10,971 bases of DNA from Candidatus Melainabacteria bacterium (GCA_003258735.1 QHME01000029.1:1-10971), one strand, 5' to 3'; counted from the stretch's first letter, positions 1-8,524 are shown. Numbers and translations are program-made. Notes: generated by a model from the sequence alone, not told the origin.

Positions 1-131
1 ATTGATACTGATAATATTCAATAAGTAAAACTCTAACCGCCTGAAATACTCAAATCATCTGTTACAAATAATCACACCATGTGTTCCTTTACATTTACTA
101 TGAAAATATAGAAAATGTGAGTTTTATAAAT

Positions 132-160
132 TTGCAGGTTTTTGTTATATATGGTAACAT
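132..160 (+). promoter_or_regulatory. Candidate promoter of the first gene
   Basis: A TTGCAG box at 132-137 and a TAACAT box at 155-160 are separated by 17 bases, and TG-G precedes the -10 box, giving an extended -10. The expected transcription start is near 167, leaving a leader of about 19 bases before the ATG at 186. This supports 186 rather than the upstream in-frame ATG at 81, which would lie outside the transcript. The -35 match is only partial. The rest of 1-185 shows no gene I can support. Confidence 0.4.
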
Positions 161-185
161 TTCATTAAAATTAGGTTTAAAATTT

Positions 186-746
186 ATGAAAAGTTTAATT
201 GTGTTTTTAATATTGTTAGTGGTGTTTTTTATATCATTGCAACATATGCATGTATTTATGAAAACGCGTAATGGTATACGTTTTGAAAACTTCCAAACCG
301 AAAGTTCAGAAAATTTGTCACCGATTTTAACTAATTATCTTAATAATGCGCATGTGACATATCACTTATACAAAATGCCTAATTATGTTGTTGATTTTTT
401 GAAATATAACAACGAATTTTCAACCATCTACAAGAACAAGCAAAAAGCAACAATGATAATCTTTTCTCAAGATAGAAAAAGTGAATCTGCTGCAACCGGA
501 TTTTATTATAATGCCGAAAATTTATACAAAAAATATAATACTTCATATAATCTGATTGTGAGAAATGAAGTTTCACCACCTGACTATATTCAATATTATG
601 ACAAGGTTGCATATAAAGATTTGAGGGAATATTGTTCAGGGCTTTGTATTTTAAATCCTTCAAATGATACAATGTTTACTTTTAAAAGAATAACAAATAG
701 TGAATCTGAAGCTCTTGAAGCTGTTTTTCAACAATATAAGCAGTAA
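186..746 (+). CDS. Membrane-anchored protein of unknown function, possible thioredoxin-like fold
   Basis: I do not recognise this 186-residue protein. An ATG at 81 would add 35 residues, but I chose 186 because a hydrophobic anchor or signal sequence begins there (residues 3-18, MKSLIVFLILLVVFFISL), a weak AGG lies 10 bases upstream, and a candidate promoter lies at 132-160. After the anchor the protein is soluble and rich in Tyr, Asn and Lys. From about residue 87 the order looks like strand (TMIIFS), helix (about 101-117), strand (YNLIVRN), strand pair (about 152-167), C-terminal helix (172-185). That resembles a thioredoxin-like fold. A Cys pair at 150 and 154 (C-SGL-C) sits before the late strands, not at the usual CxxC site, so redox activity is not implied. 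An exported location is inferred. It lies 86 bp upstream of a large AsmA-like gene on the same strand, so an envelope role is possible. The gene call is fairly safe; the fold is tentative. Confidence 0.75.
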   Translation: MKSLIVFLILLVVFFISLQHMHVFMKTRNGIRFENFQTESSENLSPILTNYLNNAHVTYHLYKMPNYVVDFLKYNNEFSTIYKNKQKATMIIFSQDRKSESAATGFYYNAENLYKKYNTSYNLIVRNEVSPPDYIQYYDKVAYKDLREYCSGLCILNPSNDTMFTFKRITNSESEALEAVFQQYKQ

Positions 747-802
747 TATGTCTTAATGTAAAGCATGGTGCTAGATTTCTGGGTTTTGTCTTTTTTTTAT
801 CC

Positions 803-828
803 TATACTTTAATTAGTTAATATGGAGG
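803..828 (+). promoter_or_regulatory. -10 box and strong ribosome binding site of the first AsmA-like gene
   Basis: A TATACT box at 803-808 follows a T-rich stretch (784-798) and fits a -10 element, but no convincing -35 lies at the right distance. GGAGG at 824-828, four bases before the ATG at 833, is the strongest Shine-Dalgarno sequence in the window and fixes that start. The gene may also be read through from the one upstream. Confidence 0.4.
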
Positions 829-832
829 CTCT

Positions 833-3800
833 ATGGCTAAATTTTTAAAGATTATCGGTTATGGTTTTGCGGCGATTATAGTATGTTTTTATTTGACATT
901 TTTATTTATTCTTCCAAAAAAGATTGATTTGAATGTTTATAAGTCGCAAATTCAACAACTTGTTGCCGATAATACTGGTTTGAATATAGATTTCGATAAA
1001 GTCGATGTAATAACAACTCCTTGGTTAGAGGCTGGAATTAAAACAAAAAATATAAAAGTTACCCTTCCTGATAATTCAGTTTTGTTTAGTGCGGATTCAT
1101 TTAAAGGAAAGGTGTTTTTGCCTAGTTTGCTTTGGTTATCTGTACGCGTGTCTTGTGCAGAAATTGAGTCACCTATTTTAAATGTTGAAATTATCAATGG
1201 CGAAAAATACAAGGTTGCAAAAGTTTATGAGGATTTAGTTAATAAAAAAAGAGCCGAACGCAGATTACATCCGGTGCAAGAACTCAAAGAGCCAAATACT
1301 TTCCTATTTGACCCTTCAACTATAAAATTAACTATTCCAGCTTTAACTTTGAATAATTATCAAGCAAAAATTGATGATACAAAAGCCAATCACCAATTGA
1401 CGTTGAAAGGTGAAAAATTAAAACTTGGATATTTTAACGGTAAAGTTGCTAAATTGAAAACGACTGCAAGTTTTTTGAGTGACAAAGATGAAAATATTAC
1501 TGCAGATTTGGATATAAATACCTTCTTGCCAAAATTCAATATGCCACCAAAGGAAGAAGAGGATGATGAAGCGGTGTTTGCTTTGCCGTTTGTCAATCCG
1601 GTTTCTGAATATAGAGCATACAATTTGAAATCAAAAATTTCTTCAAAAATCAAGGTTAGAAAAAATAATAAGAACAATAAATTGTGGGCAAAGGGGTATT
1701 TTGATGTTGATAATACAACTGTTACAATGTCAGGTCTACAGTTACCGGAATCTTATTTCAAATTATCCGCTAAGGGGTATAAAGCTGAAATTGATTCTAA
1801 TTTATATGTGACATCAAAGGAGAATATCAAATTATTTGGAAAATTGAGCAATGGTAAAAAGCCTACAATTGACTTCTCTTTGAAATCTACACAGGTTCAT
1901 TTTAACAACTTGTTGGCTATTACAAAAGCCTATTTAGATACTGTTCATATCAAAAATGATATTGATAATATGAGTGCTGATGGTTATATGTTATCTAATT
2001 TCAGATTAAAAACTGATTTTGATAATTTGGAATCAGATGGTAAATTTGTAATTCGTGATGGTCGCATTTATGACAAAAATATTGGTCTTTTATTTGATAA
2101 AATCAATGCAAATTTAATTTTTGATGATAATGTATTTAAAATTGTCAATACGCGTGCTTTGATTAACAAAAAGGCTCTTGAATTATCAGGAAAGATTGAT
2201 GCAAATTCAATTGCTAACGTTGATATTAAAGCGGATGCGATTCCTCTTCCTGCTTTGTATTTAGCATTTGCGCCACGCGAAATCAAAAATTCTTATACCT
2301 TAAATTCTGGGTATTTGACTTTGAGTGCTAGAGTTACAGGTGAAATAAAAGATATTGCAGCTATTTGTAAGGCAGATTTAGAAAAATTTGCAATTGCTGA
2401 TAAATCCGGCAACTTTGTAATGTCAAACAAATTAGCACATTTAGGTGTTGCAAATACCGCTGGTGTAATTCGTGGTAAATTCAAAAATGAGGATTTTTAT
2501 TTAAGATTACCTAATTTGAATTCTGAAATTACAGACACTCAAACAGTTGCAACAATTGACGATAAAGCAATAAATATTGATAAATCAAATATCAAATTTA
2601 ATAAGAATTCAAATATCGTATTCAGCGGAAAAATTACAGATTATATATCTAATCCGAAAGCAAATATTTTTGCAACAGGTGTTATTGCAACATCTGATTT
2701 GAAAACTGTTTTGGGGAACAATGTTGCTTTATATTTTGATTCAAAGGGTTCTATACCTGTAAAAGCAAGTTTTGACTCAAAAGGCAAACACATGAAATCC
2801 GTAGTGCAGGCTCAAACAACAGCAAATGCTTATATTACGCCTGTCAGAATTGATGAAATGCTGAATAAAACCTTGCTGATGCAAATTTTGGCAGAGAAAA
2901 ACGATGATAATATTAAGGTTTATAAGTCAGGTATTTATGTAAGAAAACCGAATGCTGAATTTAGGGATTCACTTGGTACAAATCTTATCAATTCAAAGGA
3001 AATTGTTGGGGTTCGTGCCATGTTATCAAATTTGAATACAAAACCATTTATCAATTTGTTTAAATTGACTTTAGATAAAGAATTAAACGGTTCAATTTGC
3101 GTGTTCCCTAAATCAAGATTTTCATTCAGTGGACATTCTAATGCTTTTGGTAATCTTACAAATCCAAAGCTTAGTGGTATTTTTGATATTCGTAATTTGA
3201 GTATTCCAGAATTAATGACGACAGTCCGCAATATCAATATTGATTTTGGCAGTCGTGATGTCCATATTGCATTGAGGGATGCTACTTCAAATAGTTCTGA
3301 TTTTAACATCAACATGTTGACGACTTGGAAATTGTTATCTGAAATGAAATTTGCTGAGGTTAAAGTTTACTCAAAAATGATTGATGTAGATAAATTGATG
3401 AAAGTTTCAGATGCATTAATGAAATCTTTGCCAGTAGCGCAAAGTTCACCGGTAACAGCAAATAGTGGAACGTCAGATATTCCTGTTGAAATTTTGCACG
3501 GTAATATCAATTTAAAAAGAATTAAATCCGGTAATATAATTACAAATAATACAACTGGTAGAATCGCATTACTAAAAAATATATTCTATTTGAATAATTT
3601 AAAAACCTACCCTCTTGGCGGTCAAGTCGTTGGTGATGTTTCAATGAATATTGTTTCAACAGAAGTGAGGGCAAAAGTTCAAGGTAAGAGTTTTGATATT
3701 AAAAAACTTTTATTAGATTTAGCGAATATGAAAGATACTCTAGCAGGGAATCTAAACTTCTTGGCTAATGTTTCTTTAAAGGGTTTGACTCAAGAAGAAC

Positions 3801-4594
3801 AAATGAAATCCCTAAAGGGGTATGTTGATTTTAATGTGAAAAAAGGTCAACTTGGACCATTTGGTAAATTTGAAAACTTTTTGATGGCTGAAAATATCAG
3901 AAATAATGAATTTTTCTCATCAGCAATCGGTTCTGTAATAACAAATATCGTGACATTTGATACTTCACATTTTGAGTATTTGTATGGACATTTAACTTTT
4001 GACAACGGATTTATGCAGGTTGCTCCAATCAAGAGTCAAGGCAATGTAATGTCAATGTATATTGCAGGAAAAGTCGGATTGCTTGACAATAGCGCAGATA
4101 TAAAAGTTCGTGGGAAATTGGCATCAGCATTTTCTGATAAATTAGGACTTTTGGCAAATATCAATCCAATTAATTTGGTAAAAAATACCCCAGGGGTGAA
4201 TGTTGTTTTAGCTAAGACTTTTTCTGTATTCTGTCAAGCTGTGTCTGAAGATGAAATGAAAGCAATTCCGAACTTGGGTAAGGGTAAAACTGATGAATAT
4301 GCTACAAAATTCCAAGTTGTACTTCATGGTGATACTCGCAAACCTCTAAAAATGATTAAATCATTCAAGTGGTTGGCATTAAATTCTGAAATTGAAAATG
4401 CTCAAAATTTCGTAGATACTATTCCTGCTCCGGAAGTAGGGGAAGAAAATCTTTCAGTTGACGAATTGATTAAATTGAGAGAAGAACAACAACAAGCTGC
4501 AGCTGAAACTGCAACTCAGCCAACAGAAGAGGTTGAAAAAGAACAATCAAAATCAATTTTTTCTAAATTGAAAAAATCTAAAGAGAAGATTTAG
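833..4594 (+). CDS. AsmA-family protein, large (1253 aa)
   Basis: This is a very large inner-membrane-anchored protein of the AsmA superfamily. Family members such as AsmA, TamB, YhdP and YdbH of E. coli have a short N-terminal anchor and a long beta-rich periplasmic groove, and several help move phospholipids to the outer membrane. Here one transmembrane helix spans about residues 5-27. An AsmA-type N-terminal region follows, with the pattern TG..I..D at 48-53, a TPWLEAGI-like turn near 62-69 and LPSLLWLSV at 96-104. Residues 200-1180 are alternating short strands. The AsmA-like C-terminal domain is near 985-1100, including KGYVDFNVKKGQLG, FDNGFMQVAPIKSQG and AGKVGLLDNSADIKVRG. The last 60 or so residues form a Glu/Gln/Ala-rich tail ending in a lysine-rich stretch, probably disordered. 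An acidic KEEEDDE cluster lies at 240-246. The length resembles YhdP and TamB, but I cannot assign orthology. A GGAGG precedes the start. A second AsmA-like gene follows. Family membership is confident; the cargo is inferred. Confidence 0.9.
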   Translation: MAKFLKIIGYGFAAIIVCFYLTFLFILPKKIDLNVYKSQIQQLVADNTGLNIDFDKVDVITTPWLEAGIKTKNIKVTLPDNSVLFSADSFKGKVFLPSLLWLSVRVSCAEIESPILNVEIINGEKYKVAKVYEDLVNKKRAERRLHPVQELKEPNTFLFDPSTIKLTIPALTLNNYQAKIDDTKANHQLTLKGEKLKLGYFNGKVAKLKTTASFLSDKDENITADLDINTFLPKFNMPPKEEEDDEAVFALPFVNPVSEYRAYNLKSKISSKIKVRKNNKNNKLWAKGYFDVDNTTVTMSGLQLPESYFKLSAKGYKAEIDSNLYVTSKENIKLFGKLSNGKKPTIDFSLKSTQVHFNNLLAITKAYLDTVHIKNDIDNMSADGYMLSNFRLKTDFDNLESDGKFVIRDGRIYDKNIGLLFDKINANLIFDDNVFKIVNTRALINKKALELSGKIDANSIANVDIKADAIPLPALYLAFAPREIKNSYTLNSGYLTLSARVTGEIKDIAAICKADLEKFAIADKSGNFVMSNKLAHLGVANTAGVIRGKFKNEDFYLRLPNLNSEITDTQTVATIDDKAINIDKSNIKFNKNSNIVFSGKITDYISNPKANIFATGVIATSDLKTVLGNNVALYFDSKGSIPVKASFDSKGKHMKSVVQAQTTANAYITPVRIDEMLNKTLLMQILAEKNDDNIKVYKSGIYVRKPNAEFRDSLGTNLINSKEIVGVRAMLSNLNTKPFINLFKLTLDKELNGSICVFPKSRFSFSGHSNAFGNLTNPKLSGIFDIRNLSIPELMTTVRNINIDFGSRDVHIALRDATSNSSDFNINMLTTWKLLSEMKFAEVKVYSKMIDVDKLMKVSDALMKSLPVAQSSPVTANSGTSDIPVEILHGNINLKRIKSGNIITNNTTGRIALLKNIFYLNNLKTYPLGGQVVGDVSMNIVSTEVRAKVQGKSFDIKKLLLDLANMKDTLAGNLNFLANVSLKGLTQEEQMKSLKGYVDFNVKKGQLGPFGKFENFLMAENIRNNEFFSSAIGSVITNIVTFDTSHFEYLYGHLTFDNGFMQVAPIKSQGNVMSMYIAGKVGLLDNSADIKVRGKLASAFSDKLGLLANINPINLVKNTPGVNVVLAKTFSVFCQAVSEDEMKAIPNLGKGKTDEYATKFQVVLHGDTRKPLKMIKSFKWLALNSEIENAQNFVDTIPAPEVGEENLSVDELIKLREEQQQAAAETATQPTEEVEKEQSKSIFSKLKKSKEKI

Positions 4595-4613
4595 TTTGTT
4601 TAAAAGAGTAGAT

Positions 4614-4646
4614 AATAGAGGCGCAAACGAAGTTTGCGCCTCTATT
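4614..4646 (+). terminator. Perfect 15-bp hairpin, likely terminator after the first AsmA-like gene
   Basis: AATAGAGGCGCAAAC at 4614-4628 is perfectly complementary to 4632-4646 around a GAA loop. The core is GC-rich in an otherwise AT-rich region and starts 20 bp after the stop codon. The downstream sequence is AT-rich with T runs at 4661-4664 and 4666-4671 but no immediate U tract, so it is an imperfect intrinsic terminator. It could instead be an RNA-stabilising or dispersed palindromic element. Confidence 0.6.
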
Positions 4647-4674
4647 TAAATATTTAATAATTTTATTTTTTCTA

Positions 4675-4683
4675 TGCTAGAAT
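4675..4683 (+). promoter_or_regulatory. Extended -10 promoter giving a likely leaderless mRNA
   Basis: TG at 4675-4676, one spacer base, then TAGAAT at 4678-4683 make a complete extended -10 element. Transcription would start six to eight bases later, at or next to the A of the ATG at 4690. No Shine-Dalgarno sequence lies in the 20 bases before that ATG. The -35 region is only weakly TTTAAT-like, as is usual for extended -10 promoters. Confidence 0.45.
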
Positions 4684-4689
4684 TACTTT

Positions 4690-7341
4690 ATGAAGTTTTC
4701 AAGAGTTACAACTATATTACTATCCGCGTTGATTTTATCTACAGGTGTTGTGTATTCATTCTTATTGTTTGGTGTTCCTATGATTTTGAATTCTTCATAT
4801 ATGGTGGGAAAATATGAAAGTTTAATTTCTGAAAAAACAGGTTTTCCTGTAGAAATTGAAGATTTCAAATTTAAAACTAATCCGAATTTATCTTTTGATT
4901 TGAATGTGGGGAGTGTGTTATCTCAAAAAGATTCAACGATTGACGTTATAAATATAAAAGATTTGGAATATAAAACAAAATTTTTGAGCATAAAACCAAG
5001 TTATGTTGGGATAAATGATGTTTACGCAGATTTTAGTGAAATCAAAAGTTTTATGAAAGATAAAGACAAAAAATCTGAAAAAAGTTCTTTCAACCTTGAT
5101 TATTTTCCAAATCTGAATATAAAAAAAGTTTTTGTAAAAATTGATAAAGAGTCAACCGTAGAAATTCAGAATTTAAAATCACAAAAAGTTGAAGATGTTG
5201 GGGTTGTTTGTAGGTTTTTTGCAATAGTAAAAACTCCTTATACAAAAAATCCGATATTTGTTGGGCGAGAAGGATATATATATTATTCGAATAATATGTT
5301 TGTTGATGATTTGTCTATCGATATTGAACACTCAAAATTGTCTCTATCAGGCGAATTTTCTAACTTAAACATCTTAGGAAAAGCTCTTCCGATTGATGAA
5401 CTTGAGCGCGCCTTTCTTTTTTTTTATAAATTAAAGCATCCTAATCAGAAAAATTTTATAGAAAATTTTTACAATATGAAAGGTACTTTGGATGTAAATC
5501 TTAATTATTCATCTGATGGTTTTAAAGGTAAATGTATTGCTAATAAATTAAAAGCCGATTTTTGGGATTATAAAATTCCGATAAATTTACCAATAGTTGT
5601 TTTTAATTTTGAGGGACGTAAAGTTTGGGCCAAAACGAACGGAACATTTGGTAACGAGCCTGTTTTTACTGATTTTGAATTAACAGGACTTGCAACTCCT
5701 GATGTGAGGGTGCGTGGAGATGTCAAAACAAAATTAACAAATAATTTAGCAAAAAAATATTATAACAAGGTTCAAATCTTGGGGAAACTTGATGCTAAGG
5801 TAAAATATTTTACACATAACAAAAAAGTAGATATTTATTATTATTTGGATGTTCCGAAAGATTCAAACTTGATGAGTAATTTTGGTAATCTTGATAATTT
5901 ATCCGAAAATAGGCAAATCAGTGCGCACACATTGAAGCAAGGGGATAAAATTTCGCTTGAAAATTATATTTATAAATTTGTAAATTCAGATAATTCGACA
6001 AAGAGGTTGTTTTACGGAAATGGAAATTTTGAAAAAAGAAATGGTCACTTTAAACCTGTAAAAATTACATTTAAAACTTCTGGTGATATTCCAATATCGG
6101 TAATAAAATCATTCATTCATGATTATTTGGTTACAGGTACTTTTAGTGCAGATTTGAATTTTGATTTTAATAAAAAGACATTACTTGGAAATTTGAATCT
6201 GAAAAATACAAAACACAGTGATTTCTTTGTTTTAAAAAATACCGATATTTCGATATTAAATGATTCTATAAAATTAGATTCAATAGGTACATTTTTTGAA
6301 TCACCGATAAAATTGTCACTGGATGCTGATAATCATTTTATAAAAGGTTTGTTAATACATAAGTTTAATGTTTCTTTGGATAAATTTTATGTAAGGCGTG
6401 GTAATATTTCATCTGTGCAAGAGGATATCAAAAATAAATCATTGCAATTTCCAACATCTTCTGCTCATTCAGATTACAGTATAGAAGTGCAAGATGGCAG
6501 AATTGAGGTTGGCGAAATTGTTCATCCGAGATTTTATTTGCATGATGTTGTGATTTTAGGCAAATTAAAAAATGATGTTTTTGATTTTATTATTCCGGAA
6601 ACTGAGTATTCAAAAGGGCTGTTGAGTGCTGTCGGTAAATATAATATCAAGGCTCACTCCTCAGATATTCAATTTTTGGCATCTGATATAGATTCAAATG
6701 AAGTTGCGACTAAAATATTTAATTTGCCTAACCAATTTGAAGGAAACGGATATGCAAGCTTGCATTTGAAAACAAAAAATAAATTGAACGATATTCATGC
6801 ACATGCGACTTTTGCCATAACTGACGGCTTTTTGCCAAAACTCGGTTCGCAAGAATTTATATTTAATCGTCCAACGAAATTAAAAAAAGTTCTATTCTGG
6901 GTGCATAAACCAATATCGTTTACTCTTTCAAAAATTACAAATATTGATTTTTCAAAACCAAATGTCTTTTATTCAAATTTGCGAGGAACTTTTATTATCA
7001 ATAATTCAGATGTTGAACATGTAAAAATCTTTTCTCAAAGTGATTATCTTTCTATGTTTATTGAAGGAAAATATAATATTGATAGCCAAATCGGAGATTT
7101 GTGCATTTGGGGAAAACACAATAAAATTGCAGAAAAGAAAATAAAAATCTTCAGGATACCGTTGAGTATGCTTTATCGCTTGATATTTAGGTCAGAGCAT
7201 ACAAAAGATATTTATCAGGATAAAATAAAAATGATTCCTGAAATCAAAGCAAAACCTTCAGAAATGTCTATCTTCAAGGTTAATATTGATGGCGATTTGA
7301 ACTCAAATAATTTGAATGTAAAAATGAAAAACTTAAAATAG
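4690..7341 (+). CDS. AsmA-family protein, second paralogue (883 aa)
   Basis: This is a second AsmA-like envelope protein, tandem to the first. One transmembrane anchor spans about residues 7-28. The following region parallels the neighbour: SEKTGFPVEIEDFKF at 47-61 matches its DNTGLNIDFDKV segment, and KTNPNLSFDL at 62-71 its TTPWLEAGI turn. The middle is short beta strands without catalytic motifs. The C-terminal part, about 688-830, follows the same plan as the neighbour, including DYLSMFIEGKYNIDSQIGDL, which mirrors the neighbour's MSMYIAGKVGLLDNSADI. A conserved-looking end, MSIFKVNIDGDLN, resembles the close of AsmA C-terminal domains. From family knowledge I infer a periplasmic lipid-transfer or outer-membrane assembly role. 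The start is set by the N-terminal anchor, because no ribosome binding site is visible and the mRNA may be leaderless. A strong hairpin separates it from the upstream paralogue, so the two may be controlled independently. It ends 7 bp from a convergent gene. Family call confident, specific function unknown. Confidence 0.87.
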   Translation: MKFSRVTTILLSALILSTGVVYSFLLFGVPMILNSSYMVGKYESLISEKTGFPVEIEDFKFKTNPNLSFDLNVGSVLSQKDSTIDVINIKDLEYKTKFLSIKPSYVGINDVYADFSEIKSFMKDKDKKSEKSSFNLDYFPNLNIKKVFVKIDKESTVEIQNLKSQKVEDVGVVCRFFAIVKTPYTKNPIFVGREGYIYYSNNMFVDDLSIDIEHSKLSLSGEFSNLNILGKALPIDELERAFLFFYKLKHPNQKNFIENFYNMKGTLDVNLNYSSDGFKGKCIANKLKADFWDYKIPINLPIVVFNFEGRKVWAKTNGTFGNEPVFTDFELTGLATPDVRVRGDVKTKLTNNLAKKYYNKVQILGKLDAKVKYFTHNKKVDIYYYLDVPKDSNLMSNFGNLDNLSENRQISAHTLKQGDKISLENYIYKFVNSDNSTKRLFYGNGNFEKRNGHFKPVKITFKTSGDIPISVIKSFIHDYLVTGTFSADLNFDFNKKTLLGNLNLKNTKHSDFFVLKNTDISILNDSIKLDSIGTFFESPIKLSLDADNHFIKGLLIHKFNVSLDKFYVRRGNISSVQEDIKNKSLQFPTSSAHSDYSIEVQDGRIEVGEIVHPRFYLHDVVILGKLKNDVFDFIIPETEYSKGLLSAVGKYNIKAHSSDIQFLASDIDSNEVATKIFNLPNQFEGNGYASLHLKTKNKLNDIHAHATFAITDGFLPKLGSQEFIFNRPTKLKKVLFWVHKPISFTLSKITNIDFSKPNVFYSNLRGTFIINNSDVEHVKIFSQSDYLSMFIEGKYNIDSQIGDLCIWGKHNKIAEKKIKIFRIPLSMLYRLIFRSEHTKDIYQDKIKMIPEIKAKPSEMSIFKVNIDGDLNSNNLNVKMKNLK

Positions 7342-7350
7342 ATTAAGTTT
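7329..7350. terminator. 8-bp inverted repeat at the convergent gene ends
   Basis: AAACTTAA at 7329-7336 pairs perfectly with TTAAGTTT at 7343-7350 around a six-base loop. It spans both stop codons of the convergent genes. On the minus strand the hairpin is followed by a T-rich run (TTTCATTTTT), so it could end the leftward transcript. On the plus strand the tail is A-rich and fits less well. The stem is almost all A/T, so the evidence is modest. Confidence 0.3.
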
Positions 7351-8446
7351 AAAAGCCTTGTTCTTCTTCTAGTAACAATACTGGTTTTGGAATAGGATTT
7401 TGAGATGTTTCACTGTCCCATCCGCCTGCATTTTCTATATCGTTTTGTGCCAAGTCTGTTTGTCCAAGTTTTTTATAAACTTCGGCACGTTCTAGATATA
7501 GTCTGTCTTTAAGTAAGAAAATTCTATCATTTTCAGCTTTTACAATTAAATCATTGTAAAGAGATAATGCCTCATCATAGTGTTTTATGTTGTATAAAAA
7601 CTGTGCCTTATCCCATTGAAATTGGTCTCTTTCATTTTCGTTATCCGCATTTTTAATTTCATTATCAAAATCTTTTAGCGCGCTATCATACTCCTTCAGG
7701 TAGTATTTTATATAAATTTTGTTGTCAAAATTCATAATATTAAACCCATCTGCGCCAAGTCTATATGCTTTATCAAAATCTTTTATTGCACCTTCATAGT
7801 CACCTATTTGGAATTTTGCATATCCGCGCAAAGAGTACCATTCTTGTGCGATAGGAAAAACTTTTGAACCAATTGATGTTACCTTGATTACTTCGTTGTA
7901 GCGATATTGATTAAGCATTTTTTTCGTTAGTTCAAATGGAGTAACTAATGAAAAAACTCCAACAAGAACCAATATTGCAAACATTGCTTTTGTAAGTTCT
8001 ATTTTGAAAAGTTTGTAGTATTTTAAATCTAGTTCTTTTGATAGTTTGAATTTCGTTTTGGAAAAATTCCCAAATCTTTTTGATATTCTTTTTTCAAAAA
8101 TTTTTGTACAAATTGTTGTAATTATATTGTATACAACAAAGACTAAAGCAAGTATCAATGCGGCATTGTAATACCACATATTATTTACAAAAATAGTAAA
8201 ATTAGGGAATATTATCAAGTATAAAAGAGCAACAAAAAATAAAAAGATAAAAACCGTCGACCATCTTTTGTGTAATTTAATTTCGTTCCATACAAAACTA
8301 ATTTCTTCAGGTGTAAAAATTTTGTCAAATTTATACCCTAAAGATGTGTTGTTTGTAGATTTTATTATGGTTGTGTTATCTTCTATTGTATAAAAGTTCA
8401 TAGGCGAATGTTTATACAATACTTTTAGTATATTTATCTTAATCAT
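7349..8446 (-). CDS. Membrane protein with C-terminal TPR repeats
   Basis: This 365-residue protein has three predicted membrane helices at about 62-87, 91-113 and 154-172, with a basic stretch between the second and third (115-149). A soluble C-terminal region follows, made of tetratricopeptide repeats: one clear (201-234, with GDYEGAIKDFDKAYRLGAD), then 240-268, 275-307 and 312-342, each with the Y/W-A-hydrophobic spacing and a KEYDSAL, KHYDEAL or GQTDLAQ turn. TPRs bind proteins, so a scaffold or assembly role at the membrane is likely, but no partner can be named. With three helices the two ends lie on opposite sides; the basic 115-149 loop suggests it is cytoplasmic and the TPR part extracytoplasmic. 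The start at 8446 is supported by a promoter at 8472-8480 and a GAGGG 12 bases upstream. The ATG at 8401 is an alternative that would remove 15 residues and has no ribosome binding site. It lies downstream of the NAD synthetase gene on the same strand, 134 bp away. Confidence 0.85.
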   Translation of the reverse strand: MIKINILKVLYKHSPMNFYTIEDNTTIIKSTNNTSLGYKFDKIFTPEEISFVWNEIKLHKRWSTVFIFLFFVALLYLIIFPNFTIFVNNMWYYNAALILALVFVVYNIITTICTKIFEKRISKRFGNFSKTKFKLSKELDLKYYKLFKIELTKAMFAILVLVGVFSLVTPFELTKKMLNQYRYNEVIKVTSIGSKVFPIAQEWYSLRGYAKFQIGDYEGAIKDFDKAYRLGADGFNIMNFDNKIYIKYYLKEYDSALKDFDNEIKNADNENERDQFQWDKAQFLYNIKHYDEALSLYNDLIVKAENDRIFLLKDRLYLERAEVYKKLGQTDLAQNDIENAGGWDSETSQNPIPKPVLLLEEEQGF

Positions 8447-8471
8447 TAAATATAAATTCCCTCGTGAATTT

Positions 8472-8480
8472 ATAATATCA
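8472..8480 (-). promoter_or_regulatory. Extended -10 promoter of the TPR protein gene
   Basis: Read on the minus strand, TG-A-TATTAT is an extended -10 box with five of six bases matching TATAAT. Transcription would start near 8465, giving a leader of about 19 bases that contains the GAGGG at 8463-8459. No -35 box is evident. The gene may therefore be expressed apart from nadE upstream. Confidence 0.4.
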
Positions 8481-8481
8481 T

Positions 8482-8524
8482 AAAATCCAAAAGTTTTATT
8501 AAGAATATTTCTGTTTTGGATTTT
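8482..8524. repeat. 11-bp perfect inverted repeat between nadE and the TPR gene
   Basis: AAAATCCAAAA at 8482-8492 and TTTTGGATTTT at 8514-8524 are exact reverse complements separated by 21 bases. The repeat lies 57 bp after the nadE stop and directly upstream of the candidate TPR-gene promoter. It could be a weak terminator for nadE, ending in TTTT on the minus strand, or a protein-binding site. The rest of the 134-bp gap is AT-rich and shows no further gene. Confidence 0.4.

Noticed and set aside
81..185. N-terminal 35-residue extension of the first gene, starting at the ATG at 81
   Set aside because: The hydrophobic anchor starts at the internal Met at 186, and a candidate promoter at 132-160 lies inside the extension. 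The extra residues look like translated AT-rich spacer.
747..800. Possible terminator after the first gene (weak hairpin near 760-782 followed by T-rich 784-798)
   Set aside because: The stems found (AGCA/TGCT, CTAG/CTGG) are only four pairs with a wobble, and the T run overlaps the region expected for the next promoter.
8344..8401. Alternative start of the TPR protein at 8401
   Set aside because: No ribosome binding site precedes it, while 8446 has GAGGG and a promoter at suitable distances. The alternative cannot be fully excluded.
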